NCBI GenBank assembly: GCA_963975575.1
Contig: CAXBHL010000004.1
Span: 124,001-188,000 of the forward strand
DNA from: UBA6054 sp963975575
GTDB taxonomy: Bacteria; Planctomycetota; Phycisphaerae; Phycisphaerales; UBA1924
Direction of reading: 5' to 3'
DNA: 64,000 nucleotides
Position numbers and translations under genes: made by a program. Positions 9,537 to 17,402 of this stretch are shown here, in pieces. Under the pieces are notes generated by a model. The model had not been told where the DNA came from and ran no database searches. It saw only the letters and a list, made by a program, of their open reading frames with translations. Each line of letters opens with the position of its first letter. The stretch's first letter is position 1.

Positions 9537-10595
9537 ATGGCCGAACAGAAGCGCGCACTCATCTCGGGCATCACCGGCCAGGACGGCTCCTACCTCGCCG
9601 AGTTCCTGCTCGCCAAGGGCTACGAGGTCCACGGCATCATCCGCCGCGCCTCGACCTTCAACACCGACCGCATCGACCACATCTACCAGGACCCCCACAA
9701 CCCCGCCCCCAAGCTCAAGCTGCACTACGGCGACCTCTGCGACGCCAACAACATCTCCAAGCTGATGGACCACGTCAAGCCCCACGAGGTCTACAACCTG
9801 GGCGCCCAGTCACACGTCCGCGTGTCCTTCGACATGCCGATCTTCACCGCCGACACCGTCGCCATGGGCGCCCTCCGCCTGCTCGAGGCCGTCCGCGACT
9901 TCCGCGACAAGTCCGGCCAGGACGTCCGCTACTACCAAGCCTCCAGCTCCGAGCAGTACGGCCTCGTCGTCGAGACGCCCCAGAAAGAGACCACCCCCTT
10001 CTACCCCCGCTCGCCCTACGCCTGCGCCAAGGTCATGGCCCACTGGGCCACCGTCAACTACCGCGAGTCCTACGGCCTGCACGCCTCCTGCGGCATCCTC
10101 TTCAACCACGAATCACCCCGCCGCGGCGAGACCTTCGTCACCCGCAAGATCACCCGCGCCGTGGGCCGCATCAAGATGGGCCTGCAGAACAAGATCTTCC
10201 TGGGCAACCTCGACTCCAAGCGCGACTGGGGCTTCGCCGGCGACTACGTCAAGATGATGTGGATGATGCTCCAGCAGGACACCGTCGACGACTACGTGAT
10301 CGCCACCGGCAAGACCATCTCCGTCCGCGAGTTCGCCGACCTGGCCTTCCAGCACGCCGGCCTGAACTTCGCCGACCACGTCGAGTTCGACCCTCGCTAC
10401 CTCCGCCCCGCCGAGGTCGATCTGTTGCTGGGCGATCCGTCCAAGGCCAAGCAGAAACTCGGCTGGGTCCCCGAGACCACGGTCGAGGAACTGGCCGCCA
10501 TGATGGTCGACCACGACATCGAACTGGCCTCCCGCGAGAAGACCCTCAAGGACGCCGGCCACGAGATGCCCGCCTTCACCGGCCACGACCAGTAA
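9537..10595 (+). CDS. gmd: GDP-mannose 4,6-dehydratase
   Basis: A 352-residue short-chain dehydrogenase/reductase of normal length. The NADP-binding motif GITGQDGSYLAEFLL is at 11-25, the signature RRASTFNTDRIDHIY follows, and the catalytic Tyr-Lys pair lies in YACAK (Y161, K165), with SSSEQYG as the Thr/Ser-Glu segment. It converts GDP-D-mannose to GDP-4-keto-6-deoxy-D-mannose in the cytoplasm. The start at 9537 has CCGGAGC 8 nt upstream. The next enzyme of the GDP-fucose route (fcl) is in this window at 31.6 kb rather than adjacent. The following gene starts 16 nt downstream, so the two are probably cotranscribed. Confidence 0.96.
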   Translation: MAEQKRALISGITGQDGSYLAEFLLAKGYEVHGIIRRASTFNTDRIDHIYQDPHNPAPKLKLHYGDLCDANNISKLMDHVKPHEVYNLGAQSHVRVSFDMPIFTADTVAMGALRLLEAVRDFRDKSGQDVRYYQASSSEQYGLVVETPQKETTPFYPRSPYACAKVMAHWATVNYRESYGLHASCGILFNHESPRRGETFVTRKITRAVGRIKMGLQNKIFLGNLDSKRDWGFAGDYVKMMWMMLQQDTVDDYVIATGKTISVREFADLAFQHAGLNFADHVEFDPRYLRPAEVDLLLGDPSKAKQKLGWVPETTVEELAAMMVDHDIELASREKTLKDAGHEMPAFTGHDQ

Positions 10596-10611
10596 CAGAA
10601 CCCGGCCCCAC

Positions 10612-11994
10612 ATGCCCGCCCCCCAGCCGATCACCGCGTTCGACCAACTGGGCGCGACCTTGCGGGTCCGGCTCAAGGACAAACGCCACCACCCCCACGC
10701 CCGCCGGCACTGGCCCGGCGTGGTGGCCGCGGACGCGATGTCGCGCGACGAGCTGCTCGCGCTCCAGGCCGCACGCCTGGAGGACCTCGTCCGCCATGCC
10801 GCGGCCAACGTCCCGTTCTACCAACGCTGGGCCAGGGAATCCGGGTACGAGCCCGGCGATCCGGTCCACGTGGACAGCCTCCCGCTGGTCACCAAGGCCG
10901 ACTTCGCCGACCCCGACGACTTCCAGTCCGCGGCCATCCCGGTCTCGGAGATGACCACCAACAAGACCAGCGGCAGCAGCGGCCAGCCGTTCCGCTTCCG
11001 CCAGCACCCCTCCGCCACCGACTACAGCTACTGCGTGCTCTGGCGCGCCCTGCACCGCTTCGGCCTGCGCCCCGGCCACCGCCGTGCGTTCGTCTGGGGA
11101 CGCTCGTACTCCTTCAACACCACCGACGCGCGACGCCTCAAGACCCGCCTCAAACTGGCTGTGCGCGACTGGGCCAACGACACCCTGTCGATCGATGCCT
11201 ACAGCCTCGGCCCGGACAACGTGGCCGACGCCATCCGCCGGATGGAGGCGTACCGCCCCGTCTACGTCCACGGCTATGTCTCCGCCATCTACGCCCTCGC
11301 CCGTCACCTGCTCGACGAAGGACGCACGCTCTCGTTCACACCCAGACTGGTCATCACCGAGAGCGAGGCGCTCTACCCGTTCCAGCGCCAGGCGATCGAG
11401 ACCGCGTTCCGTTGCACCGTCATCGCCAACTACGGATCGGTCGAACTCGGCAAGATCGCCCAGCCCGACCCGCAAGGCCACACCCGGATCAACGAGGACC
11501 TGTTCATCGTCGAGCGGCTCCCGGACGGCGAGGCCGCCGTCACCAACCTGCTCAGCCACGCGTTCCCGTTCATCCGCTACCGGCTGGGCGACCTGATCGA
11601 ACTCGAGCCGTCCGTGCCCGCGGGCCTGCCCTACGCCTGCCTCCGTTCCGTGGTCGGCCGGACCGTCGACATGATCCCGCTGCCCGGCGGCGGGTACGTC
11701 CACGGGGTGGCCCTGGCCCACCTCATCGACCCCCACCTCGAGCACGTCCGCCGGTACCAGATCCGCCAGACCGCCCTGGACCGCTTCGAGGTCGCCCTGG
11801 AATGCCCCGTTCCCCCGCCGCCCGTCGTCGCACGGACCATCGAACGCGACATCAAGGGGCTGGTGGGCGCGGAGACGACCGTCCGCGTCCGCCCGGTCGA
11901 CCGCATCGACCCGGGCCCAACGGGCAAGTTCCGGTGGGTGATCTCGGATCTGAAAGCAAGGGAGCCATCCGAGGCCCCGCCCGGCACTCCCTGA
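10612..11994 (+). CDS. Phenylacetate-CoA ligase-like adenylate-forming enzyme (CapK family)
   Basis: A 460-residue member of the PaaK/CapK branch of the ANL superfamily. The ATP-binding loop is TTNKTSGSSGQPF (about residues 118-130). The adenine region is NYGSVELG and the hinge region is FIRYRLGD...RTVDMI. True PaaK activates phenylacetate; CapK-type relatives sit in capsule or O-antigen clusters and are thought to activate acids for glycan decoration. It directly follows gmd (16-nt gap), supporting the glycan role. The substrate is not predictable. Confidence 0.78.
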   Translation: MPAPQPITAFDQLGATLRVRLKDKRHHPHARRHWPGVVAADAMSRDELLALQAARLEDLVRHAAANVPFYQRWARESGYEPGDPVHVDSLPLVTKADFADPDDFQSAAIPVSEMTTNKTSGSSGQPFRFRQHPSATDYSYCVLWRALHRFGLRPGHRRAFVWGRSYSFNTTDARRLKTRLKLAVRDWANDTLSIDAYSLGPDNVADAIRRMEAYRPVYVHGYVSAIYALARHLLDEGRTLSFTPRLVITESEALYPFQRQAIETAFRCTVIANYGSVELGKIAQPDPQGHTRINEDLFIVERLPDGEAAVTNLLSHAFPFIRYRLGDLIELEPSVPAGLPYACLRSVVGRTVDMIPLPGGGYVHGVALAHLIDPHLEHVRRYQIRQTALDRFEVALECPVPPPPVVARTIERDIKGLVGAETTVRVRPVDRIDPGPTGKFRWVISDLKAREPSEAPPGTP

Positions 11995-12017
11995 TCCGAA
12001 CAGCGCAGGCGTTCGCT

Positions 12018-12208
12018 GGTCTCAAGGCACCCGCGGGCAGTCGGCAGCACGTCCGAAACCCCTGCATCTAGGTGGGCACCCTCGGCCCGGGTCCCGGCCT
12101 TCCACTCGTTGGTGGCTTGGCCATCGCCCGGATCTATCCTCGGGCTCCCTCAGGGAATCCATAGGGTTCAGACGAACCCTGCCGACCGCCCGCGGGCGTC
12201 TTGACCAT
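12018..12208 (+). ncRNA. Candidate 6S RNA (ssrS-like)
   Basis: The gap between 11995 and 12465 contains a ~190-nt segment that folds as one long rod. A 25-bp closing stem pairs 12023-12047 with 12179-12203 (one G-U and two A-C mismatches), with TGGT/ACCA extending it across a 2-nt bulge. Inside is an open 5' strand (12048-12067, pyrimidine- and A-rich). Opposite it on the 3' strand is a small hairpin (12164-12179, GGGTTC AGAC GAACCC). Beyond lies an irregular apical stem ending in a hairpin at 12096-12123. A closing stem, a central bubble with a small hairpin on the 3' side and an apical stem are the 6S RNA layout. The promoter and exact ends are unresolved. The rest of this gap shows nothing else. 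Confidence 0.55.
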
Positions 12209-12465
12209 CAACCTACCGCGCCTTGCATCGGCCGGGGCATGAAATCCGGTTCAGGTTGCGCCAAACTTCCCGCCCCGCCGCCCGCAACCCCCCGGGGGGC
12301 CCCGGCGTATCGGATCGCGCCCCGGCGGCCCGATTCCCCTATGCTGCCGCTGCCCGGGCGCACCCACAGCCGCCCGGACGAAGCCGAACCCGCTCCGCAA
12401 GGCCCGTGCCCGAGGGGCCCGAAGAACCCGACCGCACTTCAGACAAGAACCCCGCGAGGTCCACC

Positions 12466-12753
12466 ATGCGTACCAACCGCCGCACAGTCGCCGCCCTTGC
12501 CCTGGCCGCCAGCACCGCCGCCCTCGTCGGCTGCTCGTCGAACTCCGCCCCCCGCCACGCGGGCGACATCGACGCCATCCGGGCCAACCCCAGCCCCGCG
12601 ATGGACAGCCCCAGCCAGCGGCGCACCGACATCACCAACCGCCACGTCATCACCAACGACACCAACCTCCGCATGCTCAACGACGACTGGGACCGCCTCT
12701 GGTTGCTGGACCGCCCCACCAACCTCTCGCTCTACCCCACCATCCGGCGCTGA
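12466..12753 (+). CDS. Small lipoprotein of unknown function
   Basis: A 95-residue protein with a basic N-terminus, a hydrophobic stretch and a lipobox ending at the cysteine in ALVGCSS (residue 24), so it should be lipidated and membrane attached. The mature part is polar (NRHVITNDTNLRMLNDDWDR) and has no recognised domain. The start at 12466 has GAGGT upstream. A strong hairpin terminator follows 36 nt after the stop. Confidence 0.75.
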   Translation: MRTNRRTVAALALAASTAALVGCSSNSAPRHAGDIDAIRANPSPAMDSPSQRRTDITNRHVITNDTNLRMLNDDWDRLWLLDRPTNLSLYPTIRR

Positions 12754-12788
12754 GCCCCCGCGTCACGGCGCGCACCCCCGATCTACAC

Positions 12789-12820
12789 AACAACACCCGC
12801 CCGATGGGCGGGTGTTGTTT
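12789..12820 (+). terminator. Bidirectional intrinsic terminator
   Basis: A perfect 14-bp hairpin (AACAACACCCGCCC GAT GGGCGGGTGTTGTT) between two converging genes. The base of the stem is T-rich on either strand, so it can end both the lipoprotein and the histone-like transcripts. Confidence 0.8.
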
Positions 12821-12897
12821 CGTGTACGGACGGGCGCGGGCGTTGAAACACCCGGCACGCGGCGTCGGGAACCGCGGCACCCGACGACGCCGGCCGA

Positions 12898-13359
12898 TCA
12901 CGCGGCGGTGTACTGGCCGCGCGAGACCTTCTTGAAACGCTTGTCCTTGAGCAGCGCCTGGTTGACCATCGTGCGGAAGTTGGCCGCCGACGAGCTGTAG
13001 CCAGCCGCCCGGACCGCGTCGGCGGCCTCGGTCACGGACATCGTCACGCCCTGGAGCACCTGGTGCAGCGCGTCGGGCAGCGTCATGGAGTTGCGTGCCC
13101 GCGTCCCCGTGCCGCCGGTCAGCGAGCCGCCGAGTTCGGCGATCTCCGCGTTGACCCGGGCCAGCTCGGCCGAGAGCTTCTCGCGACGGCGTTCCAGGCG
13201 GGCCACGCCCCGGCGACGCCGGCTCAGCTCCGCCTGCAGTTCGGAGACGGACATCGACTCGAGCGCCGCGCCGGCCGAGCGGGGGGCCCGCTTGGCGGTC
13301 GTCTTGCGTCCGCGCTTGGCGGTCTTCTTGGCGGTCTTCTTCTTTCCACGCTTGGCCAT
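12898..13359 (-). CDS. Histone H1-like lysine-rich protein with coiled coil and C-terminal winged-helix-like domain
   Basis: A 153-residue basic protein. Residues 1-30 are a Lys/Ala/Arg tail (MAKRGKKKTAKKTAKRGRK) like histone H1 or AlgP tails. Residues 36-80 are a heptad-rich Arg/Glu/Leu coiled coil. Residues 90-153 (PDALHQVLQG, SSAANFRTMVNQAL, FKKVSRGQYT) look like a small winged helix. It is expected to bind DNA as a nucleoid protein; the function is inferred. The start at 13359 has an AGGAAC site upstream. A promoter candidate lies ~90 nt upstream and a shared terminator downstream. Confidence 0.75.
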   Translation of the reverse strand: MAKRGKKKTAKKTAKRGRKTTAKRAPRSAGAALESMSVSELQAELSRRRRGVARLERRREKLSAELARVNAEIAELGGSLTGGTGTRARNSMTLPDALHQVLQGVTMSVTEAADAVRAAGYSSSAANFRTMVNQALLKDKRFKKVSRGQYTAA

Positions 13360-13447
13360 GATGTGTTCCTTTGAAGTTCGGAGTGAAGACCGGCCCGTGC
13401 GTGCGAGAGAAATCGCGCGATCACGAAGGAGGTGGACCGGACGCAAC

Positions 13448-13475
13448 ATCATACCAGCGTGTTGAATCTAAACAA
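13448..13475 (-). promoter_or_regulatory. Candidate sigma-70-type promoter for the histone-like gene
   Basis: On the minus strand TTGTTT and TATGAT are separated by 16 nt within an unusually A/T-rich stretch. The -10 lies about 90 nt before the start codon at 13359. Confidence 0.5.
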
Positions 13476-13519
13476 ACATCAGGGCGCAAGAAACACCGGC
13501 GCCGCGGGTGAACACTTCT

Positions 13520-14542
13520 TCAGCCCAGATCGTGGCGGTAGCCCATCTGTTCCAGCAGCCCGTCGAACTGATCGAGGCTGAAGAACTCGATTGTCAGCGA
13601 ACCCTTCTGCCCGCCACGATCCGTCCGCAAGCTAACACGTGTTCCCAGATGCTCGGCCAGGCGGCGTTCCATATCATCGAGCACCGCGCGGGCACGCAGG
13701 TTCGTATCATGTTCTTGTGATATCAATGAGCCGTTCGCCTCTCCGGCATTCTTCTTAGCAACTGGGCCCTCCGACCCACCGCTCCCCCCCCCCTCGCCCG
13801 CGTCCGCCGCCGCCCGCTCCACCGCCCGCACGCTCCACGACTCGTCGGCCGCACGCGTGGCCAGGACCAGACGCTCGCCCGCGTCCGCGACCGAGAGCAA
13901 CGCCCGCGCGTGCCCGAACCCCAGGCGCCCGTCGGAGACCATCGCGAGGATCTCGTCGCCCAAGTCCAGCAGGCGCAGGTGGTTGGCCACGCTCGAGCGG
14001 TCCAGCCCCACCCGCTCGGCCAGCTCGGCCTGCGTCATCTCGTAGCGTTCGACCAGCGATCGGAACGCCCGCGCACGGTCCACGGGGTTCAAGTCCGCCC
14101 GCTGCAGGTTCTCGATCAGCGCCAGTTCGGCGCTCGTCCGGTCATCGACCGTGCGCACGATCGCGGGGATCGTGTCCAGCCCCGCCAGCTTCGAGGCCCG
14201 CAGGCGGCGTTCGCCAGCCACCAGCTCGTACCCGCCGCCCGGGGCCGGGCGCACCACCACCGGCTGCATCACCCCGTCGCGCCCGATCGAGCCGGCCAGC
14301 GCCCGCAACGCGTCCTCGTCGAAGGACCGCCGCGGCTGCTGCGGGTTCGGCCGGATCGAATCCACCGGCGCCATCACCAGCCCCGGCCCGGGCGCGCCCC
14401 CCGACGCACTTGAAGTGTTCATATTATGTTTGGTAGTATCCGGCGTCGGTGCGACCTGGACCGGCGGGTTGGTGCCCACCAGAGCGCTCAGGCCCCGCCC
14501 GAGGCGTGCGGGTTTCTTGGTCGACGAGGATCCGTTCGTCAT
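13520..14542 (-). CDS. parB: Chromosome partitioning protein ParB (ParB/Spo0J family)
   Basis: A 340-residue CTP-dependent clamp that loads at parS. The N-terminal RLGRGLSALVG segment (13-23) matches the ParA-interacting peptide. The nucleotide-binding boxes are GERRLRASKLAG (110-121) and ENLQR (144-148). The parS-reading helix-turn-helix is TQAELAERVGLDRSSVANHL (170-189). A Gly/Ser-rich linker then leads to the dimerisation tail. The start at 14542 has AAGGAG upstream. No parA is adjacent, which is unusual because parA normally precedes parB. Four parS-type palindromes lie just upstream (14.7-16.2 kb). Confidence 0.95.
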   Translation of the reverse strand: MTNGSSSTKKPARLGRGLSALVGTNPPVQVAPTPDTTKHNMNTSSASGGAPGPGLVMAPVDSIRPNPQQPRRSFDEDALRALAGSIGRDGVMQPVVVRPAPGGGYELVAGERRLRASKLAGLDTIPAIVRTVDDRTSAELALIENLQRADLNPVDRARAFRSLVERYEMTQAELAERVGLDRSSVANHLRLLDLGDEILAMVSDGRLGFGHARALLSVADAGERLVLATRAADESWSVRAVERAAADAGEGGGSGGSEGPVAKKNAGEANGSLISQEHDTNLRARAVLDDMERRLAEHLGTRVSLRTDRGGQKGSLTIEFFSLDQFDGLLEQMGYRHDLG

Positions 14543-14664
14543 GGCGATTGCTCCTTGGTGGTGCGATCCTACCGCCCCACCGCCGCCCGTGCAGGGGTTG
14601 AGCGAGCGCCAGAGGCCGATTTCGGGGGTCTCCGCCCCCGCTGACACCACCCTGTCAGCCGTGG

Positions 14665-14680
14665 TGTTCCACGTGGAACA
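14665..14680. promoter_or_regulatory. parS site 1 (ParB-binding palindrome)
   Basis: TGTTCCACGTGGAACA is a perfect 16-bp palindrome matching the bacterial parS consensus TGTTNCACGTGNAACA. It lies in the short intergenic space between divergent parB and the Nudix gene. Confidence 0.93.
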
Positions 14681-14720
14681 GGCCGCGGGACCGCGGCAGG
14701 GGGGTTCCTATGATCGGCCC

Positions 14721-15197
14721 ATGCACCAACCCATCGAGACGATCGCGCGGGGATTGATCCGCTCCGGCAGCCGCGTCCTGCTCTGCCGGAACCGCAAGCA
14801 CGGCTACCACTACCTGCCCGGCGGGCACATCGAGTTCGGTGAGCCGGCCCGCGCCTCTCTCACCCGGGAACTCCTCGAGGAGTGCGGCCTCGAATCCCGC
14901 GTCGGCCCCCTGCTGCTCACCGAGGAGCAGGTCTTCACCCAGAAGAACAAGAACCGCCACGAGATCACCCTGATCTTCCGGGTCGACCGGCTCGGCCCCA
15001 ACCCCACGACGATGCCCGACGACGTGAAGTCCCTCGAGGACAAGATCGACTTCGTCTGGGCGGACCTGGCGTCCGTGCCCGACCTGGTGATCTACCCCGA
15101 ATCGACCAAGGCCTGGCTCGCCAGCGGCGGGGGGGTCCACGAGTCCGACGGCCCCTTCCTGCCGGCCGACGCGGGCGCCCCGATCGATGCCGGTTGA
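14721..15197 (+). CDS. Nudix hydrolase
   Basis: A 158-residue protein with a complete Nudix box, GGHIEFGEPARASLTRELLE followed by ECGL (GX5EX7REUXEEXGU). Nudix enzymes hydrolyse nucleoside diphosphates linked to another moiety using Mg2+ held by the REUXEE glutamates. The substrate is not predictable; the N-terminus (RGLIRSGSRVLLCRN) is that of a small housecleaning enzyme. The start at 14721 follows parS site 1 by 40 bp. It is flanked by parS sites 1 and 2. Confidence 0.9.
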   Translation: MHQPIETIARGLIRSGSRVLLCRNRKHGYHYLPGGHIEFGEPARASLTRELLEECGLESRVGPLLLTEEQVFTQKNKNRHEITLIFRVDRLGPNPTTMPDDVKSLEDKIDFVWADLASVPDLVIYPESTKAWLASGGGVHESDGPFLPADAGAPIDAG

Positions 15198-15216
15198 CCC
15201 CCCGGCGGGTTCGGCG

Positions 15217-15232
15217 TGTTCCACGTGGAACA
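15217..15232. promoter_or_regulatory. parS site 2
   Basis: A perfect TGTTCCACGTGGAACA palindrome, 19 bp after the Nudix stop codon and before the histidine kinase gene. Confidence 0.93.
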
Positions 15233-15322
15233 CACCCCGCCTCCCTCGCCGCCCGTGAGACGACCCACCCCGCTGATCCAGCAAGCGCCCGGTCCCGCTC
15301 AACCCCCCCACCGATCGTGCCG

Positions 15323-16186
15323 ATGGCGCGGGCTGTGCCGCCCGATCGCCCCGAATCCGATCCCGCACGCATCCTCGCCCGCCTGGACGATCTCCAGCGT
15401 GAGCTGGCCGCCACGCAGGAAGAGGTTGACCGGGCCGAGCGCCTCGGGGTGCTCGGGACGCTCGCCGGCATGATCGCCCACGAGGTCCGGGGCATCGCCT
15501 CGAAGGTCACCGGCAACGCCCAACTGATCGAACGCTGCGCCGAGGACCCCGAGCGGGTCCGCGAGCTGGCCGCCCGGATCACACGCCTCGGACTGCACGC
15601 CGGGCGCGTGGCCGAGGCCATCCTGGCCGCCGCCGACGAGCCGCTGCCGGGCGACTGCTCGGTGCTCGACATCCACCGCCGGGCCATGGACGCTCTGCCC
15701 GCCGAGGCCCGCGCCCGCTTCGACGACACCAGCCTCAGCCCGAGCCTCCGCGCGAGCATCGATCCCGACGCCCTCGAGCGGGTGCTGGTCAACCTGTACC
15801 TCAACGCCTGGCGCGCGGTGGGGGGCTCCGGCGGCGACGGGCGTGTGCTCATCCGAGCCCGCCGACGCGGGGCGCCGGTGTTCGGGCACACGACCGACGA
15901 GCACTCGCCCGAGGCCATCGCCGCCGGGTGTTCCGCGTGGAACACGCTGGAGATCCGCGTCCGCGACGAGGGCCCGGGCCTGCACCCCGAACTGGCCGAG
16001 ACGCTCTTCGAGCCGTGGCAACGCGGCCCGATCTCCGGCTCCGGCCACGGGCTGGGCCTCGCGCTCTGCCGCCACCTGCTCGCGTCGGTGGGGGGGTCGA
16101 TCCGCTTCGAGCCCAACCGCGGCCTGGGCGCCGAGGTGGTGGTCGAACTGCCCGAATCGACCGACGCCGCACGCCAGGCCGCCTGA
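15323..16186 (+). CDS. Soluble sensor histidine kinase without a visible input domain
   Basis: A 287-residue kinase. A short coiled-coil lead (15-45) precedes the H-box MIAHEVRG (phospho-acceptor H53) and the dimerisation helices. The ATPase domain has an N-box (VNLYLNAWRAV, about 156-166), a D/G1-box (DEGPGL, from D215) and a G2-box (GHGLGLAL). There is no signal peptide, membrane segment or PAS/GAF/REC domain and no response regulator next to it, so the partner is unknown. About 26 residues (182-208) are inserted between the N and G1 boxes; the end of this insert (CSAWNT) is encoded by a parS-like sequence. Confidence 0.85.
   Translation: MARAVPPDRPESDPARILARLDDLQRELAATQEEVDRAERLGVLGTLAGMIAHEVRGIASKVTGNAQLIERCAEDPERVRELAARITRLGLHAGRVAEAILAAADEPLPGDCSVLDIHRRAMDALPAEARARFDDTSLSPSLRASIDPDALERVLVNLYLNAWRAVGGSGGDGRVLIRARRRGAPVFGHTTDEHSPEAIAAGCSAWNTLEIRVRDEGPGLHPELAETLFEPWQRGPISGSGHGLGLALCRHLLASVGGSIRFEPNRGLGAEVVVELPESTDAARQAA
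15929..15944. promoter_or_regulatory. parS-like site 3 inside the histidine kinase gene
   Basis: TGTTCCGCGTGGAACA differs from the flanking perfect parS sites by one central base. It lies in coding sequence. Its proximity to three perfect sites suggests a ParB site constrained by, or degraded under, coding needs. Confidence 0.7.
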
Positions 16187-16197
16187 GATACACCCGA

Positions 16198-16213
16198 TGT
16201 TCCACGTGGAACA
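16198..16213. promoter_or_regulatory. parS site 4
   Basis: A perfect TGTTCCACGTGGAACA palindrome, 11 bp after the kinase stop codon, in the convergent space before the ABC ATPase gene. Confidence 0.93.
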
Positions 16214-16267
16214 CGCCCGCACGACGGCGGGGACCTTCTTCTTGTCAGCGTGTCTGTTGCCCGTGCC

Positions 16268-17359
16268 TCAGTCAGGCGCGATGGGCACAACCTCGCCCGG
16301 ATCGAACCGCACCCCCACCGCGTCGCCCGGCTCCGGGTGCACGCGGCTCGACGAGCCGTAGGGGTTCATCTCCGCGATCTTGATCGGCGGGCAGCCCTTC
16401 ACCTCGACGATGTGCTGCGCCGTCTCGCCCAGATAGGTCGTCTCGCGCAGCGACCCCGCCAGCGAGCCCGGTTCGCCCGCCGGCACCAGCGCCGTGGCCT
16501 CGGGCCGGATCGAAACCAGAGTTTGTTTGGAATCTGATTGGGTCTCGCCCGCGTCCAGCAGGCGGGTGGCCTCGAACGCCCCGGCCTCGACCCGCAGCGT
16601 GGTCGGCGACGCCCGCTCGGCGCGGATCAGGTTCGTCTCGCCCAGGAACTCGGCCACGAAGCGGCTCCTCGGCTGGCGGTACAGCTCCCGCGGAGAGCCG
16701 AGCTGCACGACCTTGCCGTCGCGCAGCAACGCCACGCGGTCGGCCATGCTCAGCGCTTCCTTCTGGTCGTGCGTGACGTACACCGTGGTGATGCCCGAGG
16801 CTTTGCAGATCCGCCGGATCTCGTGGCGCAGGTCGTTGCGCAGCTTCGCGTCCAGGTTCGACAACGGCTCGTCGAGCAGCAGCACGTCGGGCTTGATGAC
16901 CATCGCGCGGGCCAGCGCGACGCGCTGCTGCTGCCCGCCCGAGAGCTGCGTGGGCTTGCGCTCGGCGTACTTGTCCATCTGCACCGCGCCCAGTGCTTCT
17001 TTGACCAGCGTGTCCCGCTCCGCGCCCGCGACCTTGCGGACATTCAGGCCGAAGGCCACGTTCTGGGCCACCGTCATGTGCGGCCACAGCGCGTAGGACT
17101 GGAACACCATGCCCGTGTTCCGCTTGTTCGGCGGGGCGTGGGTCACGTCCTTGCCGTTGAACGCGATGCGCCCGGCGGTCGGATCGATGAACCCGGCGAT
17201 CATCCGCAGCAGCGTGGTCTTGCCGCAGCCCGACGGGCCCAGCAGGAAGAACAGCTCGCCGGGCTCGATGACCAGGTCGATCCCGTCCACGGCCCGCGCC
17301 GCGGCCTGGCCGGTGCCGAAAACCTTGACGAGCTGGTTGATCTCGATCCTGGTGCCCAT
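16268..17359 (-). CDS. ABC transporter ATP-binding protein, MalK/PotA/FbpC-type
   Basis: A 363-residue importer-type ATPase. Walker A is GPSGCGKTT, the signature is LSGGQQQR, Walker B is VLLLDEPLSNLDA, and the H-loop lies in YVTHDQKEA. A C-terminal TOBE region of ~120 residues (VSIRPEATALVP, GDAVGVRFDPGE) is typical of iron(III), polyamine, sulfate or sugar importers. No permease or binding-protein gene is nearby, so the ATPase is an orphan and may serve permeases encoded elsewhere. The start at 17359 gives a standard N-terminus (MGTRIEINQLVKVFG). Confidence 0.9.
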   Translation of the reverse strand: MGTRIEINQLVKVFGTGQAAARAVDGIDLVIEPGELFFLLGPSGCGKTTLLRMIAGFIDPTAGRIAFNGKDVTHAPPNKRNTGMVFQSYALWPHMTVAQNVAFGLNVRKVAGAERDTLVKEALGAVQMDKYAERKPTQLSGGQQQRVALARAMVIKPDVLLLDEPLSNLDAKLRNDLRHEIRRICKASGITTVYVTHDQKEALSMADRVALLRDGKVVQLGSPRELYRQPRSRFVAEFLGETNLIRAERASPTTLRVEAGAFEATRLLDAGETQSDSKQTLVSIRPEATALVPAGEPGSLAGSLRETTYLGETAQHIVEVKGCPPIKIAEMNPYGSSSRVHPEPGDAVGVRFDPGEVVPIAPD

Positions 17360-17402
17360 GGGGCGGTATGGTAAGCCCACGCCGGTCGGGCCGGCAGGGG
17401 GC

